A DNA stretch of 64,000 nt from JAIUNP01 sp020161975 (GTDB lineage Bacteria; Pseudomonadota; Alphaproteobacteria; Rhizobiales; Beijerinckiaceae). Positions 8,851-17,511 of the stretch are shown one piece after another (within the stretch, counting starts at the first letter, position 1; every line of letters begins with the position of its first letter). The translations under genes and the position numbers were made by a program. The stretch lies in contig DAIOGK010000011.1 in assembly GCA_036745275.1 (NCBI GenBank), forward strand, positions 36,698 through 100,697, written 5' to 3'. The notes below the pieces were generated by a model. It searched no databases. It was not told the DNA's origin and was given only the letters and a program-made list of their open reading frames with translations.

Positions 8851-8893
8851 ATATGCCGAGCAAGGCCAAAACGGCCACCGGGAGGACAGGCCG

Positions 8894-10297
8894 ATGAACC
8901 ATCACACGCGATATGCCGGACTGACGCACCCCGTTGGCGTCTGTCTGGTCGGCGGTGGTGCGTTCGGACAGAGTTTTCTCGCCCAGGCCCGTTTCATCCG
9001 CAGGCTTTCTGCGCGCATTGCCGTGGACCTGACGGCGGAAGCTGCGGCAAAAGCCCTCTTTGCAGCAGGCTTTTCGCCCGCGGACATCCGCCTTTGCGAG
9101 AACCCGGGCGATGCCCGTGCGGCTTTTGATGCCGGCAAGGCCGTTGCCGCTGCCGCGCTCGATACGGTGCAGGACCTGCCCTTCGACATTCTGGTCGAGG
9201 CAACCGGCCACCCCGAGGCTGCCGCGATCCATGCCATGGCGGCCATCGAGCGAAGGCGCCATGTCCTGCTTGTCACCAAGGAAACCGACAGCGTGGCCGG
9301 GCCGATCCTCGCTCGCCGTGCCCGCGAAAAGAGCGTCGGCCTGACCCCGGTCGACGGCGACCAGCCGGCCCTGCTGATCGATATGATCACCTGGGCCGAA
9401 ACGCTTGGGTTGGATCTGATCGGCGCGGGAAAATCCAGCGAGTACGATTTCGTATTTGATGCAACCACAGGAACCGTGACCAGCAACGGTCGCACTGTGT
9501 CCTTGCCCGACCTTGCCCCGCACTGGGCGCCGGGAGAACGGTCACTGCGCGCGGTGGCACAGGCCCGCTCTGCCGTGCTGGGCACGGCCTTCCCGCTGCG
9601 CGCCGTGCCGGATCTCTGCGAACTTGCACTTGTTGCGAACGCCACCGGCTTCATGCCGGATGTACCGCCGTTCCATGCGCCGGTCGCGCGCGTGCCCGAA
9701 GTCGCAGACCTCTTTTCGACCGGCGGATCGGACAGCCTCTTCTCCGGCCGTCGGCGGCTCGATGTTTTCCACCATCTGCGCGCACCGGACGAAGCGAGCT
9801 TTGCCGGCGGCGTCTTTGTCACCCTTGCCTGTCATGACCGGGCAAGCTGGCAAATTCTGGCCGAGAAGGGCCATGTCGTGAGCAGGAACGGCGCTTTTGC
9901 GATGGTCTACCTTCCGCGGCATCTGCTCGGCATCGAGGCGGCAACCTCCATTCTCGATCTGGCCGGCCTCGGCATCTCGACCTACCCGGAGGATTACGCG
10001 CCGCACTTCGATCTTGTCGCGGTCGCAACGCGCGATCTGCCGGCGGGTACACGGCTGGATGCAATCGGCCATCACCACACCATCGACGGTGTGACCGCCG
10101 AACTCAGGCCCATGCAGGTGCTGGCAGCTGATGAAACAACGCCCTACTATCTCGCGGCGAACCGGACCCTGGCCCGTCCGGTCAGCAAGGGCGCGGCCAT
10201 CCGCCCCGGCGATCTTGCGCTCATGCCGGATTCGCCGCTGCTCGCCTTGCGTCTGGCACAGGATTCTGCATTCGGACCCAAGACATCGGGCCACTGA
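8894..10297 (+). CDS. DRL/COG4091-type NAD(P)-dependent oxidoreductase with C-terminal SAF domain
   Basis: A Rossmann NAD(P)-binding domain (VCLVGGGAFGQSFLAQ, residues 12-27) is followed by an oxidoreductase domain with the conserved ETDSVAGPILARRA and VDGDQPALLIDMITWA stretches. A C-terminal SAF-like domain starts around YYLAANRTLARPVSKGAAIRPGD. This is the architecture of predicted homoserine dehydrogenases of COG4091. That group includes the Brucella DXR-like enzyme (DRL), a reductoisomerase of deoxyxylulose phosphate. GGAGG at 8881-8885 fixes the ATG at 8894. It leads an operon with GntR and a mannitol-dehydrogenase-family gene. The catabolic context argues for a sugar-acid or branched polyol substrate. 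Confidence 0.8.
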   Translation: MNHHTRYAGLTHPVGVCLVGGGAFGQSFLAQARFIRRLSARIAVDLTAEAAAKALFAAGFSPADIRLCENPGDARAAFDAGKAVAAAALDTVQDLPFDILVEATGHPEAAAIHAMAAIERRRHVLLVTKETDSVAGPILARRAREKSVGLTPVDGDQPALLIDMITWAETLGLDLIGAGKSSEYDFVFDATTGTVTSNGRTVSLPDLAPHWAPGERSLRAVAQARSAVLGTAFPLRAVPDLCELALVANATGFMPDVPPFHAPVARVPEVADLFSTGGSDSLFSGRRRLDVFHHLRAPDEASFAGGVFVTLACHDRASWQILAEKGHVVSRNGAFAMVYLPRHLLGIEAATSILDLAGLGISTYPEDYAPHFDLVAVATRDLPAGTRLDAIGHHHTIDGVTAELRPMQVLAADETTPYYLAANRTLARPVSKGAAIRPGDLALMPDSPLLALRLAQDSAFGPKTSGH

Positions 10298-10330
10298 CGG
10301 CATAGAACGGAAGGAGCGTTCGGAGGCAGC

Positions 10331-11032
10331 ATGAGCGAAACGGGCCAGACACATCAGGCAGAAGCCGCCGGGCTCGGCGGGGGCGCAGTGACGCGCATCA
10401 CGCGCGTGACCTTGCACGAAGCCGTGCTGAACCAGCTCCGCGACATGATCATCGAAGGGACGCTGGCGCCCGGCGCCCGCATCAACGAAGGGCAGGTCGG
10501 CGCCGCCCTCGGTGTCTCACGCACGCCCCTGCGCGAGGCAATCAAGACGCTGGAGAGCGAGGGACTGGTCGAGATCATCCCATCCAAGGGCGCCATCGTC
10601 CGCCGTTTTTCCGCCACCGACATCCGCGAAATTCTGGAAGTGCTCAAGGCGCTGGAACAGACCGCAGCTCGCCTTCTCTGCGCGCGGGGCACCGAAGCCG
10701 CCATCGCCGAGGTTGTCGGCCTCCATGAGGCGATGATGACTGAATATGCTGCGCGCAACCGCCTGACCTATTTCAAGCTGAACCAGAGCATTCACAGCGC
10801 CATCGTCCTTGGCTCGGGCAATGCCGTGCTCGCCCGCACCCACGCGCAATTGCAGGCGCAGATCAAGCGTATCCGCTTCATCGGCAACCAGACACCGGAG
10901 CGTTGGGCCGCCGCAGTGGCCGAGCACGAGGAGATGATCTTGGCATTGAAGAGGCGCGACGGCGCCGCATTGGCCGATGTGCTGGGCCGGCACCTCGATC
11001 TGACGGTCGAGCGCGTTCGCGACGCGGTTTGA
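10331..11032 (+). CDS. GntR/FCD-family transcriptional regulator
   Basis: DNA-binding regulator of the FadR subfamily. The N-terminal winged helix covers about residues 22-90 and includes GARINEGQVGAALGVSRTPLREAIKTLESEGLVE. An all-helical FCD ligand domain follows, with metal-site His residues seen in NQSIHSAIV and AEHEEM. The start is preceded by GGAGGCAGC. It lies between the COG4091 oxidoreductase and the mannitol-dehydrogenase-family gene in one operon. It is the obvious candidate to bind the elements at 3623 and 8834, with a pathway intermediate as effector; both points are inferred. Confidence 0.92.
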   Translation: MSETGQTHQAEAAGLGGGAVTRITRVTLHEAVLNQLRDMIIEGTLAPGARINEGQVGAALGVSRTPLREAIKTLESEGLVEIIPSKGAIVRRFSATDIREILEVLKALEQTAARLLCARGTEAAIAEVVGLHEAMMTEYAARNRLTYFKLNQSIHSAIVLGSGNAVLARTHAQLQAQIKRIRFIGNQTPERWAAAVAEHEEMILALKRRDGAALADVLGRHLDLTVERVRDAV

Positions 11033-11052
11033 CCCCGGAAGGACGATCAATC

Positions 11053-12558
11053 ATGAAGCGTCTCGACAGCACCAGCCTGAACAGCCTGCCAAGGTCGGTC
11101 ATTCGCCCCGGCTACGACCGGTCGGCCGTGACACCCGGCATCGTCCATCTTGGCGTCGGCGCTTTCCACAGGGCACATCAGGCGGTGATGGTCGAGGATC
11201 GGCTGGCTGCCGGCGAAACCGGTTGGGGCATCGTCGCAGCCTCACTGCGCGCGGCCGACACCGCAGAGGCGCTGAACCCTCAGAACGGGCTCTATACCCT
11301 CGGCGTTCGCGACGGCAGTGGCACACAGTTGCGCGTGATCGGCGCCATTTCCGAAGTGATTGTGGCAACGTCCGCCCGCGAGCGGCTCCTTGCCGCCATG
11401 ACCGACCCGCGCGTGTGCATCGTCTCTCTGACCGTAACGGAAAAAGGCTATTGCCACGATCCTGCAACGGGCGCCCTCAACGAGACCCATCCCGGCATCA
11501 TCGCCGATCTCGCCAATCCGCATAGGCCTGCCACGGCGCCCGGCCTCGTCGTCGAGGCATTGGCGCGCCGCCGCGCGGAGGGCACGGAGCCTTTCACCGT
11601 CCTTTGCTGCGACAATCTGCCGTCGAACGGCGTGACCGTACGCCGCGTTGTCAGCCGCTTTGGAGCCCTGCGCGACCCTGAACTCGGCGAGTTCATCGCT
11701 GGCGAGGTTGCGTTCCCGGCGACCATGGTGGACCGCATCGTGCCCGCAACCACCGACGAGGACCGCGCAATGGTGGCGGCAACGCTCGGCGTCCGCGATG
11801 CCTGGCCGGTCATGTCCGAACCCTTCACACAATGGGTGATCGAAGACCGTTTTCCTGCCGGGCGCCCACGCTTCGAGGATGCGGGGGCCGAAATCACAAC
11901 TGATGTTGCCCCCTACGAGCGGATGAAGCTGCGGCTCCTGAACGGGACCCATTCCACCATGGCCTATCTCGGGCAACTGGCGGGGCTGGAGACCATCGCA
12001 GACACGATCTCGACGCCGACCTTCGCGCGTTTTATCCGCCGCCTGATGGACGAGGAAATCACCCCGACCGTGCCGGGGTTCAGCGAGGATCAACTCACCC
12101 GCTACAAGGACGCACTGATCACCCGCTATGCCAATCCCGCCCTGCGCCATCGCACCGCGCAAATCGCCATGGACGGGTCCCAGAAGCTGCCGCAACGTCT
12201 CATCGGCACGATGCGCGACCAACTGGCCGCCGGTCGTTCGATCGCCCTTCTCGGGCTTGCGGTTGCCGGGTTCATCCGCTTCATGACCGGTACGGGTGAG
12301 CGCGGCAGCGCCCTGCCCATCAACGACCCGATGGCTGCGACGTTTTCAAAGGCCGTTGCGGAAGCCGGCGCAGCCGGCATCACCCGCCTGCCGGGAGATC
12401 AGGCCGAAGCACTGGCGGAGCGGCTGGCCGGTTCGGTTCTCACCATAACCGATGTCTTTGGCGAAACAGGCCGTGATTCCCGCGTCAGAAGCGCCGTCAC
12501 GAAACCGCTTGCACGCCTCTTCTCGGAGGGCGCACTGGCAACGGTGACGACCGCCTGA
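11053..12558 (+). CDS. Mannitol dehydrogenase family protein (polyol/uronate oxidoreductase)
   Basis: Long-chain, metal-independent NAD-dependent polyol dehydrogenase of about 500 residues. The family includes mannitol 2-dehydrogenase, arabinitol dehydrogenase and fructuronate/mannonate oxidoreductases. The N-terminal Rossmann motif is IVHLGVGAFHRAHQ. The C-terminal domain holds the signature MKLRLLNGTHSTMAYLG, with the Lys/Asn/His residues used for catalysis. The ATG at 11053 is preceded by GGAAGGA (11038-11044). It is the last gene of the oxidoreductase-GntR operon. The actual substrate cannot be told from sequence. Confidence 0.92.
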   Translation: MKRLDSTSLNSLPRSVIRPGYDRSAVTPGIVHLGVGAFHRAHQAVMVEDRLAAGETGWGIVAASLRAADTAEALNPQNGLYTLGVRDGSGTQLRVIGAISEVIVATSARERLLAAMTDPRVCIVSLTVTEKGYCHDPATGALNETHPGIIADLANPHRPATAPGLVVEALARRRAEGTEPFTVLCCDNLPSNGVTVRRVVSRFGALRDPELGEFIAGEVAFPATMVDRIVPATTDEDRAMVAATLGVRDAWPVMSEPFTQWVIEDRFPAGRPRFEDAGAEITTDVAPYERMKLRLLNGTHSTMAYLGQLAGLETIADTISTPTFARFIRRLMDEEITPTVPGFSEDQLTRYKDALITRYANPALRHRTAQIAMDGSQKLPQRLIGTMRDQLAAGRSIALLGLAVAGFIRFMTGTGERGSALPINDPMAATFSKAVAEAGAAGITRLPGDQAEALAERLAGSVLTITDVFGETGRDSRVRSAVTKPLARLFSEGALATVTTA

Positions 12559-12560
12559 AC

Positions 12561-13577
12561 CTATCCCCGCTCGACCGTGCGCTTGATGACGGCGCGCACA
12601 TCGTCATTCGCGACGAAAGCATCATGCCGCACGAGACCCGAGGCAAACTCGGTCGCATCCACCACCTTGATGCCGAGCCCGGCGAAGGCTGAGGCCGGCA
12701 GGGCACCGGCCCGGTCCCCCCCGGCGATGCGACGGGACAGATCAAGCGCCCGGTCGTTGGTGGCGGTGATGACGGTGATCTTCTCGCGCAGGTTCCCCAT
12801 GCGGTTGAGATGGGCCTTGAACACATCCATGTCGATATCAGGTGAGGCGAGCGTCAGCGTCGCCAGCCGGTCCAGCCCCTTGTCGCCGTTCCGGTCGCGA
12901 TAGGCGCGGAATGCTTCCATCGTCACCAGCGTTCCCATGGAATGGGCCACCAGATGAACTCGCGCGCCGAACGGATCGTTGAACGTGGCCGTCAACGCAT
13001 CAGCGAGCGGATCGCGGGCGAGCAGCCCCGATTCCCGATCATAGCCATAATCGAGCAAGCCGCCCTTGGACGCCCAGGAAAACAGCGCCGTATTGCCCGA
13101 AAAGCGGATCCCGTCCGACAGGATCGCGGCATCATAGGCCGCGCTCTCGAAGGTCTGGTTGTAGCCATGCACGAACAGAAGCGTATCGCGCCCGCGCAGG
13201 GCCTCGGCAAACGCCTCGGCCGCATTGCCCGATTGCACGTCGAGCGTCTGCACACGGAAGTCACTGGTAACAACCGAACCGACCCGGCCCATAAACGACC
13301 GGTCAGGGGGCACAAGCTGCGCCTTGGCATAGGTGAGCACCGGCGCGCGGGCCGCAGACAGGAACGGTGAGCGCTTGCCCCCCTCCGCAAGGCGCCGAGT
13401 GGTGGCGACATGCAGAACCGGCTCCGAGGCAATGCCGGTTCCAATGGATCCGGTGGCATGGGCGCGCCTTGGCCCCAACTCGATGCACCCCGCCAGCGGC
13501 AGGGTCGCAAGCCCCGCCAGCAGGCAGCGACGCGACAGAAACGCGGACGACAAACGGGAAGACAATGGATCGGACAT
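12561..13577 (-). CDS. DUF900 alpha/beta-hydrolase lipoprotein
   Basis: Predicted lipoprotein with an alpha/beta-hydrolase domain of the DUF900 family. An N-terminal signal (SRRCLLAGLATLPLAGC) ends in a lipobox at about residue 31. Hydrolase motifs are LLFVHGYNQTFESAAYDAA (oxyanion region) and the nucleophile elbow VAHSMGT. A later Asp and the C-terminal VRHDAFV His complete a plausible triad. The length of 338 residues is normal. It converges on the mannitol-dehydrogenase-family gene with a 2-bp gap and is probably unrelated to it. The substrate is unknown. Confidence 0.85.
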   Translation of the reverse strand: MSDPLSSRLSSAFLSRRCLLAGLATLPLAGCIELGPRRAHATGSIGTGIASEPVLHVATTRRLAEGGKRSPFLSAARAPVLTYAKAQLVPPDRSFMGRVGSVVTSDFRVQTLDVQSGNAAEAFAEALRGRDTLLFVHGYNQTFESAAYDAAILSDGIRFSGNTALFSWASKGGLLDYGYDRESGLLARDPLADALTATFNDPFGARVHLVAHSMGTLVTMEAFRAYRDRNGDKGLDRLATLTLASPDIDMDVFKAHLNRMGNLREKITVITATNDRALDLSRRIAGGDRAGALPASAFAGLGIKVVDATEFASGLVRHDAFVANDDVRAVIKRTVERG

Positions 13578-13686
13578 GGGCTCGGGCTAACGGTGAAAAC
13601 GTGAAGACCCGATTAACAATGCAACCCGGGGCAAATCACGCTTGCGGGATTGCCTCGGAAATCCGGCCAAATCATGGTGCGGTGCA

Positions 13687-14154
13687 TCATTTCCGCAGCA
13701 GATAGTCCATGGGCAGCGCTGTTGTGAACTTCATTTCCTCCATGGCGATGGACGAACTGATATCGGAAAAATCAAGCCGGCCGATCATCCGCTTGTACAC
13801 ATCATCGTAAGCGTCGATGTCTGGCACCACGATCCGCAAGAGATAATCGGCTTCGCCCGCCAACCGCCACGCCTCGACGATTTCCGGGATCGTCGAAATG
13901 AGACGGCGAAACCCGTCCAGCCAGTCCGTTGTATGCCTGGTCGCCTTCACAGCCACAAAAACGGTCATCGCGAGATTGGCCTTGCGCCGGTCCACGAGCG
14001 CAACGCGCCGCGTGATCAGCCCATCCTCCTCCATCTTCCGGATGCGCCGCCAGCAGGGCGCGGCGGAGAGCCCGACGCTTTCGGCGATAGCATTGATCTG
14101 GAGGCTGGCATCCTGTTGCAGGAGATCGAGAATTTTTCGATCGATCTGATCCAT
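13687..14154 (-). CDS. Lrp/AsnC-family transcriptional regulator
   Basis: Feast/famine regulator. The N-terminal helix-turn-helix (MDQIDRKILDLLQQDASLQI, then SVGLSAAPCWRRIRKMEEDGLI) precedes a RAM ligand-binding domain containing GEADYLLRIVVPDIDAYDDV. The length of 155 residues is typical. The frame extends to an ATG at 14175, but GAGG lies just before the 14154 ATG and homologues start with MDxIDRKIL. It is divergent from the aspartate/glutamate racemase gene across an AT-rich region, so it probably regulates that gene and itself in response to an amino acid. Confidence 0.92.
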   Translation of the reverse strand: MDQIDRKILDLLQQDASLQINAIAESVGLSAAPCWRRIRKMEEDGLITRRVALVDRRKANLAMTVFVAVKATRHTTDWLDGFRRLISTIPEIVEAWRLAGEADYLLRIVVPDIDAYDDVYKRMIGRLDFSDISSSIAMEEMKFTTALPMDYLLRK

Positions 14155-14204
14155 GAAACCAAATACCTCTACCATTTACAATTACGCTATCTTATTTCAT
14201 AATT

Positions 14205-14219
14205 TTGCATAAAACGCAA
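14205..14219. promoter_or_regulatory. Candidate Lrp operator dyad
   Basis: TTGCATAAAACGCAA has TTGC/GCAA arms around an A/T-rich centre. It is embedded in an unusually AT-rich stretch (about 14161-14265) between the divergent Lrp-family and racemase genes. Lrp/AsnC proteins often bind such sites in their own divergent promoters. Confidence 0.4.
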
Positions 14220-14312
14220 TTTCATTGCTATCATTCTCATCAAGAAGAAAAATTCGAAATCCTGTTTTGCCGGAAGAGCGCTAGAGTGTTGCCGGTTCTG
14301 GAGGAGATGGCG

Positions 14313-15032
14313 ATGCGGATGATCGGTCTGATTGGCGGGATGAGCTGGGAAAGCACAGCGGTGTATTATCGGCTGCTGAACGAGGCGGTGCGCGACCGCA
14401 TGGGTGGCCTGACCTCGGCCGAGATCCTGCTCCGGTCAGTCGATTTCTCACGCATTGTTGCGCTGCAACAGACGGGGCAATGGGACAAGGCTGCGGCGGT
14501 ACTCGCCGGCATCGCGCAGGATCTTGAACGCGCTGGCGCCGACTGCATCCTCATCTGCACCAACACGATGCACAAGCTCGCCGATGCCGTGCAGGGCGCA
14601 ATCAGCATTCCGTTGATCCATATCGTCGATTCGACCGGAGCGGCGCTGTCAGCTGCCGGGGCGCACCGTCCCCTGCTTCTTGCCACGGCCTATACGATGG
14701 AACAGGACTTCTATCGGAGCCGCCTGATGGCCCATTCCGGCATTGAGGCGATGGTGCCGGAGACAGCCGACCGGGCCGAGGTGCACCGCATCATCTTCGA
14801 GGAGATCTGCCAGGGCGTTGTCCTGCCGGCCTCGCGGGCCCGTTATGTCGCGATCATGGAAAAGGCGAAGGCGGCAGGGGCCGACAGCGTGATCCTCGGC
14901 TGCACGGAAATCGGCCTTCTGGTTGGACAGGATGATTGTCCCCTGCCCGCCTTTGATTCCACGCTGATCCACGCCGATGCTGCCGTGGCTTTCGCACTTT
15001 CGGCGCAATCGGGCACCAGCCAGGCTGCCTGA
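14313..15032 (+). CDS. Aspartate/glutamate racemase family protein
   Basis: PLP-independent amino-acid racemase of the aspartate racemase (YgeA-like) group. Two catalytic Cys residues are visible, in ICTNTMH (about residue 89) and GCTEIGLL (about residue 199), framing the usual two-domain pseudo-symmetric fold. The N-terminus MRMIGLIGGMSWEST is characteristic. GGAGGA at 14300-14305 is best spaced for the ATG at 14313; 14307 and 14319 are alternatives. It is divergent from an Lrp-family regulator, consistent with amino-acid-responsive control. Substrate preference between Asp, Glu and others is not resolved. Confidence 0.9.
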   Translation: MRMIGLIGGMSWESTAVYYRLLNEAVRDRMGGLTSAEILLRSVDFSRIVALQQTGQWDKAAAVLAGIAQDLERAGADCILICTNTMHKLADAVQGAISIPLIHIVDSTGAALSAAGAHRPLLLATAYTMEQDFYRSRLMAHSGIEAMVPETADRAEVHRIIFEEICQGVVLPASRARYVAIMEKAKAAGADSVILGCTEIGLLVGQDDCPLPAFDSTLIHADAAVAFALSAQSGTSQAA

Positions 15033-15162
15033 GACCAAGAAAAAGGTTGCGTCCGGCGCCAAAATCCGTATTCAGGCGGTCTCTCCGGTCATGGCGTCAG
15101 TCATGGGTAACGCGAGGGCCGGGCTTCCCGGTTCGTGCGCCGATTGGTTTTTGATTTTGTAG

Positions 15163-15180
15163 GGCCCCTTCCGGGGGGCC
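15163..15180 (+). promoter_or_regulatory. GC hairpin immediately upstream of rpmJ
   Basis: GGCCCC (15163-15168) pairs with GGGGCC (15175-15180) around TTCCGG. The hairpin ends 12 nt before the rpmJ ATG and has no U run after it. It could be a 5'-UTR element or a weak terminator of the upstream racemase unit. Confidence 0.4.
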
Positions 15181-15192
15181 AGTGGTGCTGAG

Positions 15193-15318
15193 ATGAAGAT
15201 TCGCAATTCCCTGAAGACGCTGATGAAGCGCCATCGCGATAACCAGCTCGTTCGCCGTCGCGGCCGCGTCTATATCATCAACAAGACGCAGAAGCGCTTC
15301 AAGGCCCGCCAGGGCTGA
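15193..15318 (+). CDS. rpmJ: 50S ribosomal protein L36
   Basis: A 41-residue basic protein beginning MKIRNSLKTLMKRHRDNQLV and ending NKTQKRFKARQG. This is bL36 of the zinc-free type: the Cys residues of the C+ form are absent, as is usual in alphaproteobacteria. It is a stand-alone gene outside the main ribosomal operons. The ribosome site is weak (GGTGCTGAG), and a GC hairpin lies directly upstream. Confidence 0.97.
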   Translation: MKIRNSLKTLMKRHRDNQLVRRRGRVYIINKTQKRFKARQG

Positions 15319-15401
15319 TGACCTCGCGCGGGTTTGATCCCGCGTGGCAGTTGAATTTTGCGCGCCATGAAAATACCGTCTCCGGGTGAGAGGGTTCTTT
15401 C

Positions 15402-15989
15402 ATGACGCGCTTTTTTCTGATTCCCCTGTTCGTGGCCGGCCTTGCATTACCGGCGCTGGCCCAACAGCGGACCACGCCAAAGCCTCCCGCTGGCAGGGAA
15501 ACACCGCAGCCGACCACCCTCAACACCCTGTTCGAGCGCCTGGCCAAGGCCAAGGACAGCGCCGAAGGGCGCGCCATTGCGCGGCAGATCGAACAGCGCT
15601 GGATGCGCTCTGGCAGCGATTCGGCCAACCTGCTGATGTCGCGCGTCACCCAGGTTTCCAGCGGCAATGACAACGCAACCGCGCTCGAACTCCTCGATCA
15701 TATCATCATGCTCCAGCCGCAATGGGCCGAAGCTTACAGCCGGCGGGCGACGATCCTGTTCATGATGGACGATTACGACGGCGCGCTTCGTGACCTGCGC
15801 CTCACACTGGCGCGCGAACCCCGACATTACGGCGCCCTCGCCGGTCTCGGCCTGATGATGCAGAAGATCGGCAACACCAAGGCAGCCTATGCCGCTTATT
15901 CCAAGGCACTGGAAATCCACCCGCAACTCGACGATGTGCGCGCCGTTGTCGAGCGGATGAAGCCCGAGACGATCGGGCAGGATATCTGA
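15402..15989 (+). CDS. Exported TPR-repeat protein
   Basis: Secreted 195-residue protein with a signal peptide (MTRFFLIPLFVAGLALPALA, cleavage after ALA). About three C-terminal TPR units follow, covering roughly residues 95-180 (QWAEAYSRRATILFMMDDYD, then a second and third copy ending KALEIHPQLDDVRAVVERM). It probably works as a periplasmic protein-protein adaptor. It is the next gene after rpmJ, 83 bp away, with GAGAGG before its ATG. No enzymatic motif is visible. Confidence 0.85.
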   Translation: MTRFFLIPLFVAGLALPALAQQRTTPKPPAGRETPQPTTLNTLFERLAKAKDSAEGRAIARQIEQRWMRSGSDSANLLMSRVTQVSSGNDNATALELLDHIIMLQPQWAEAYSRRATILFMMDDYDGALRDLRLTLAREPRHYGALAGLGLMMQKIGNTKAAYAAYSKALEIHPQLDDVRAVVERMKPETIGQDI

Positions 15990-16069
15990 GCGGGGTTATC
16001 TGAACAGCGCCGCTGCGGGCGACATCACCCGGAACAGGGCTGCGCTCAAAAAGCCATCAAACCTGGCAC

Positions 16070-17494
16070 TCAGCCATCCGAGCCGACGAAGGCGATGCGA
16101 AGCATGTTCGTGGCCCCGGGCGTGCCGAAAGGAACGCCCGCGACCATGATGATGCGCTGTCCCGGCTCGGCAAGGCCTGCATCGCGCGCGGCCCGGGTGC
16201 CAAGGCGCACCATATCCGCTGTGTGGGTCGGATCGGTGCCGACGATCGGATTGATGCCCCAGACAAGCTTCATCCGCCGCGCCGTGCGCTCGGAGGTGGT
16301 GAGCATGATGATTGGCGTATAGGGCCGCTCGCGTGCGATGCGCAGAGCGGTCGCGCCCGAGGCCGTCCAGGCAACGATGGCTTTCAGATCAAGCGTTTCA
16401 GCAACAGTCCTTGCGGCAGCTGCAATTGCATCGGCGCCGGTTGGTTCGGGGTCGGTCCGCTGCCCATCGATAACAACCTTGTAGTTGCCGTCGCGCTCGA
16501 CCTGCTCGGCAATCCGGCTCATGGTCGAGACCGCTTCGAGCGGAAACTTGCCCGATGCGCTTTCCGCCGAGAGCATGACCGCATCAGCGCCCTCGAAAAC
16601 GGCGGTCGCAACGTCCGAAACCTCGGCACGGGTCGGCGCCGGGCTCTGGATCATCGATTCGAGCATCTGCGTTGCCACCACCACCGGCTTGCCATAGCGA
16701 CGCGCCAGTCGAGTGATCCGCTTCTGGAGGCCCGGCACCACCTCAAGCGGCATCTCGACGCCAAGGTCACCACGCGCCACCATCAGCGCGTCGGAGATCT
16801 CAAGAATTTCCTCAAGGCGTTCGATCGCCTGCGGCTTCTCGATCTTGGCCATGACAAGGGCACGCCCCCGCGCAACCTTGCGCACTTCGGCTACATCCTC
16901 CGGGCGCTGCACGAAGGACAGTGCAATCCAGTCAACGCCCGCTGCAATGGCTGCGTCGAGATCGGCCCGATCCTTCTCGGTCAGCGCACCAACCGGAATC
17001 ACCGTATCCGGCAGGCTGACGCCCTTGCGGTCAGAGAGGGCCCCGCCAACCTCCACCACCGTCTCGCAATACCCCGGTCCGACCGCCGTGACGCGCAGGA
17101 GCACCTTGCCGTCATCCAGAAGCAGGCGATGCCCCACGCCGACGGAACCCAGAATTTCGGGATGCGGAAGACGCACGCGGCGCTGGTCGCCAGGCGCCTC
17201 GTCCGAATCGAGCAGAAAGCGGGCGCCGTTTTCGAGCATGACCGGCCCGTTCGCGAATTTGCCCACGCGGAGCTTCGGCCCCTGAAGATCAGCCAGAATG
17301 CCGATCGGATGGCCCACGGTCTTTTCGAGCGTGCGGATCTGGGCAACACGGGCGCGCAGCACCTCGTGCGAGGAATGGCTCATGTTAATGCGGAACACAT
17401 CGGCGCCGGCGCGGGCGAGCGCAACGACGGTAGCGTCATCCTGCGATGCGGGCCCGAGCGTGGCAATGAGCTTCGTGCGGCGGTTGCGTATCAA
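16070..17494 (-). CDS. pyk: Pyruvate kinase
   Basis: Glycolytic enzyme converting phosphoenolpyruvate and ADP to pyruvate and ATP. The N-terminus RRTKLIATLGPAS, the ADP/PEP site RINMSHSSHEV, the signature MAKIEKPQAIERLEEIL containing the active-site Lys (about residue 215), MVARGDLGVEMPLE and the TQMLESM motif are all present. The length of 474 residues is normal. The start codon is TTG, preceded by AGGGAGCAGGA; no ATG fits. It is the last gene of an apparent operon (EamA, glycerate-kinase-like, DUF1036, pyk), 17 bp after the DUF1036 gene. Confidence 0.97.
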   Translation of the reverse strand: MIRNRRTKLIATLGPASQDDATVVALARAGADVFRINMSHSSHEVLRARVAQIRTLEKTVGHPIGILADLQGPKLRVGKFANGPVMLENGARFLLDSDEAPGDQRRVRLPHPEILGSVGVGHRLLLDDGKVLLRVTAVGPGYCETVVEVGGALSDRKGVSLPDTVIPVGALTEKDRADLDAAIAAGVDWIALSFVQRPEDVAEVRKVARGRALVMAKIEKPQAIERLEEILEISDALMVARGDLGVEMPLEVVPGLQKRITRLARRYGKPVVVATQMLESMIQSPAPTRAEVSDVATAVFEGADAVMLSAESASGKFPLEAVSTMSRIAEQVERDGNYKVVIDGQRTDPEPTGADAIAAAARTVAETLDLKAIVAWTASGATALRIARERPYTPIIMLTTSERTARRMKLVWGINPIVGTDPTHTADMVRLGTRAARDAGLAEPGQRIIMVAGVPFGTPGATNMLRIAFVGSDG

Positions 17495-17511
17495 GTCCTG
17501 CTCCCTAAAGG

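Noticed and set aside
15322..15345. Hairpin CGCGGG/CCCGCG after rpmJ as a terminator
   Set aside because: No U run follows the stem, so a terminator role cannot be supported.
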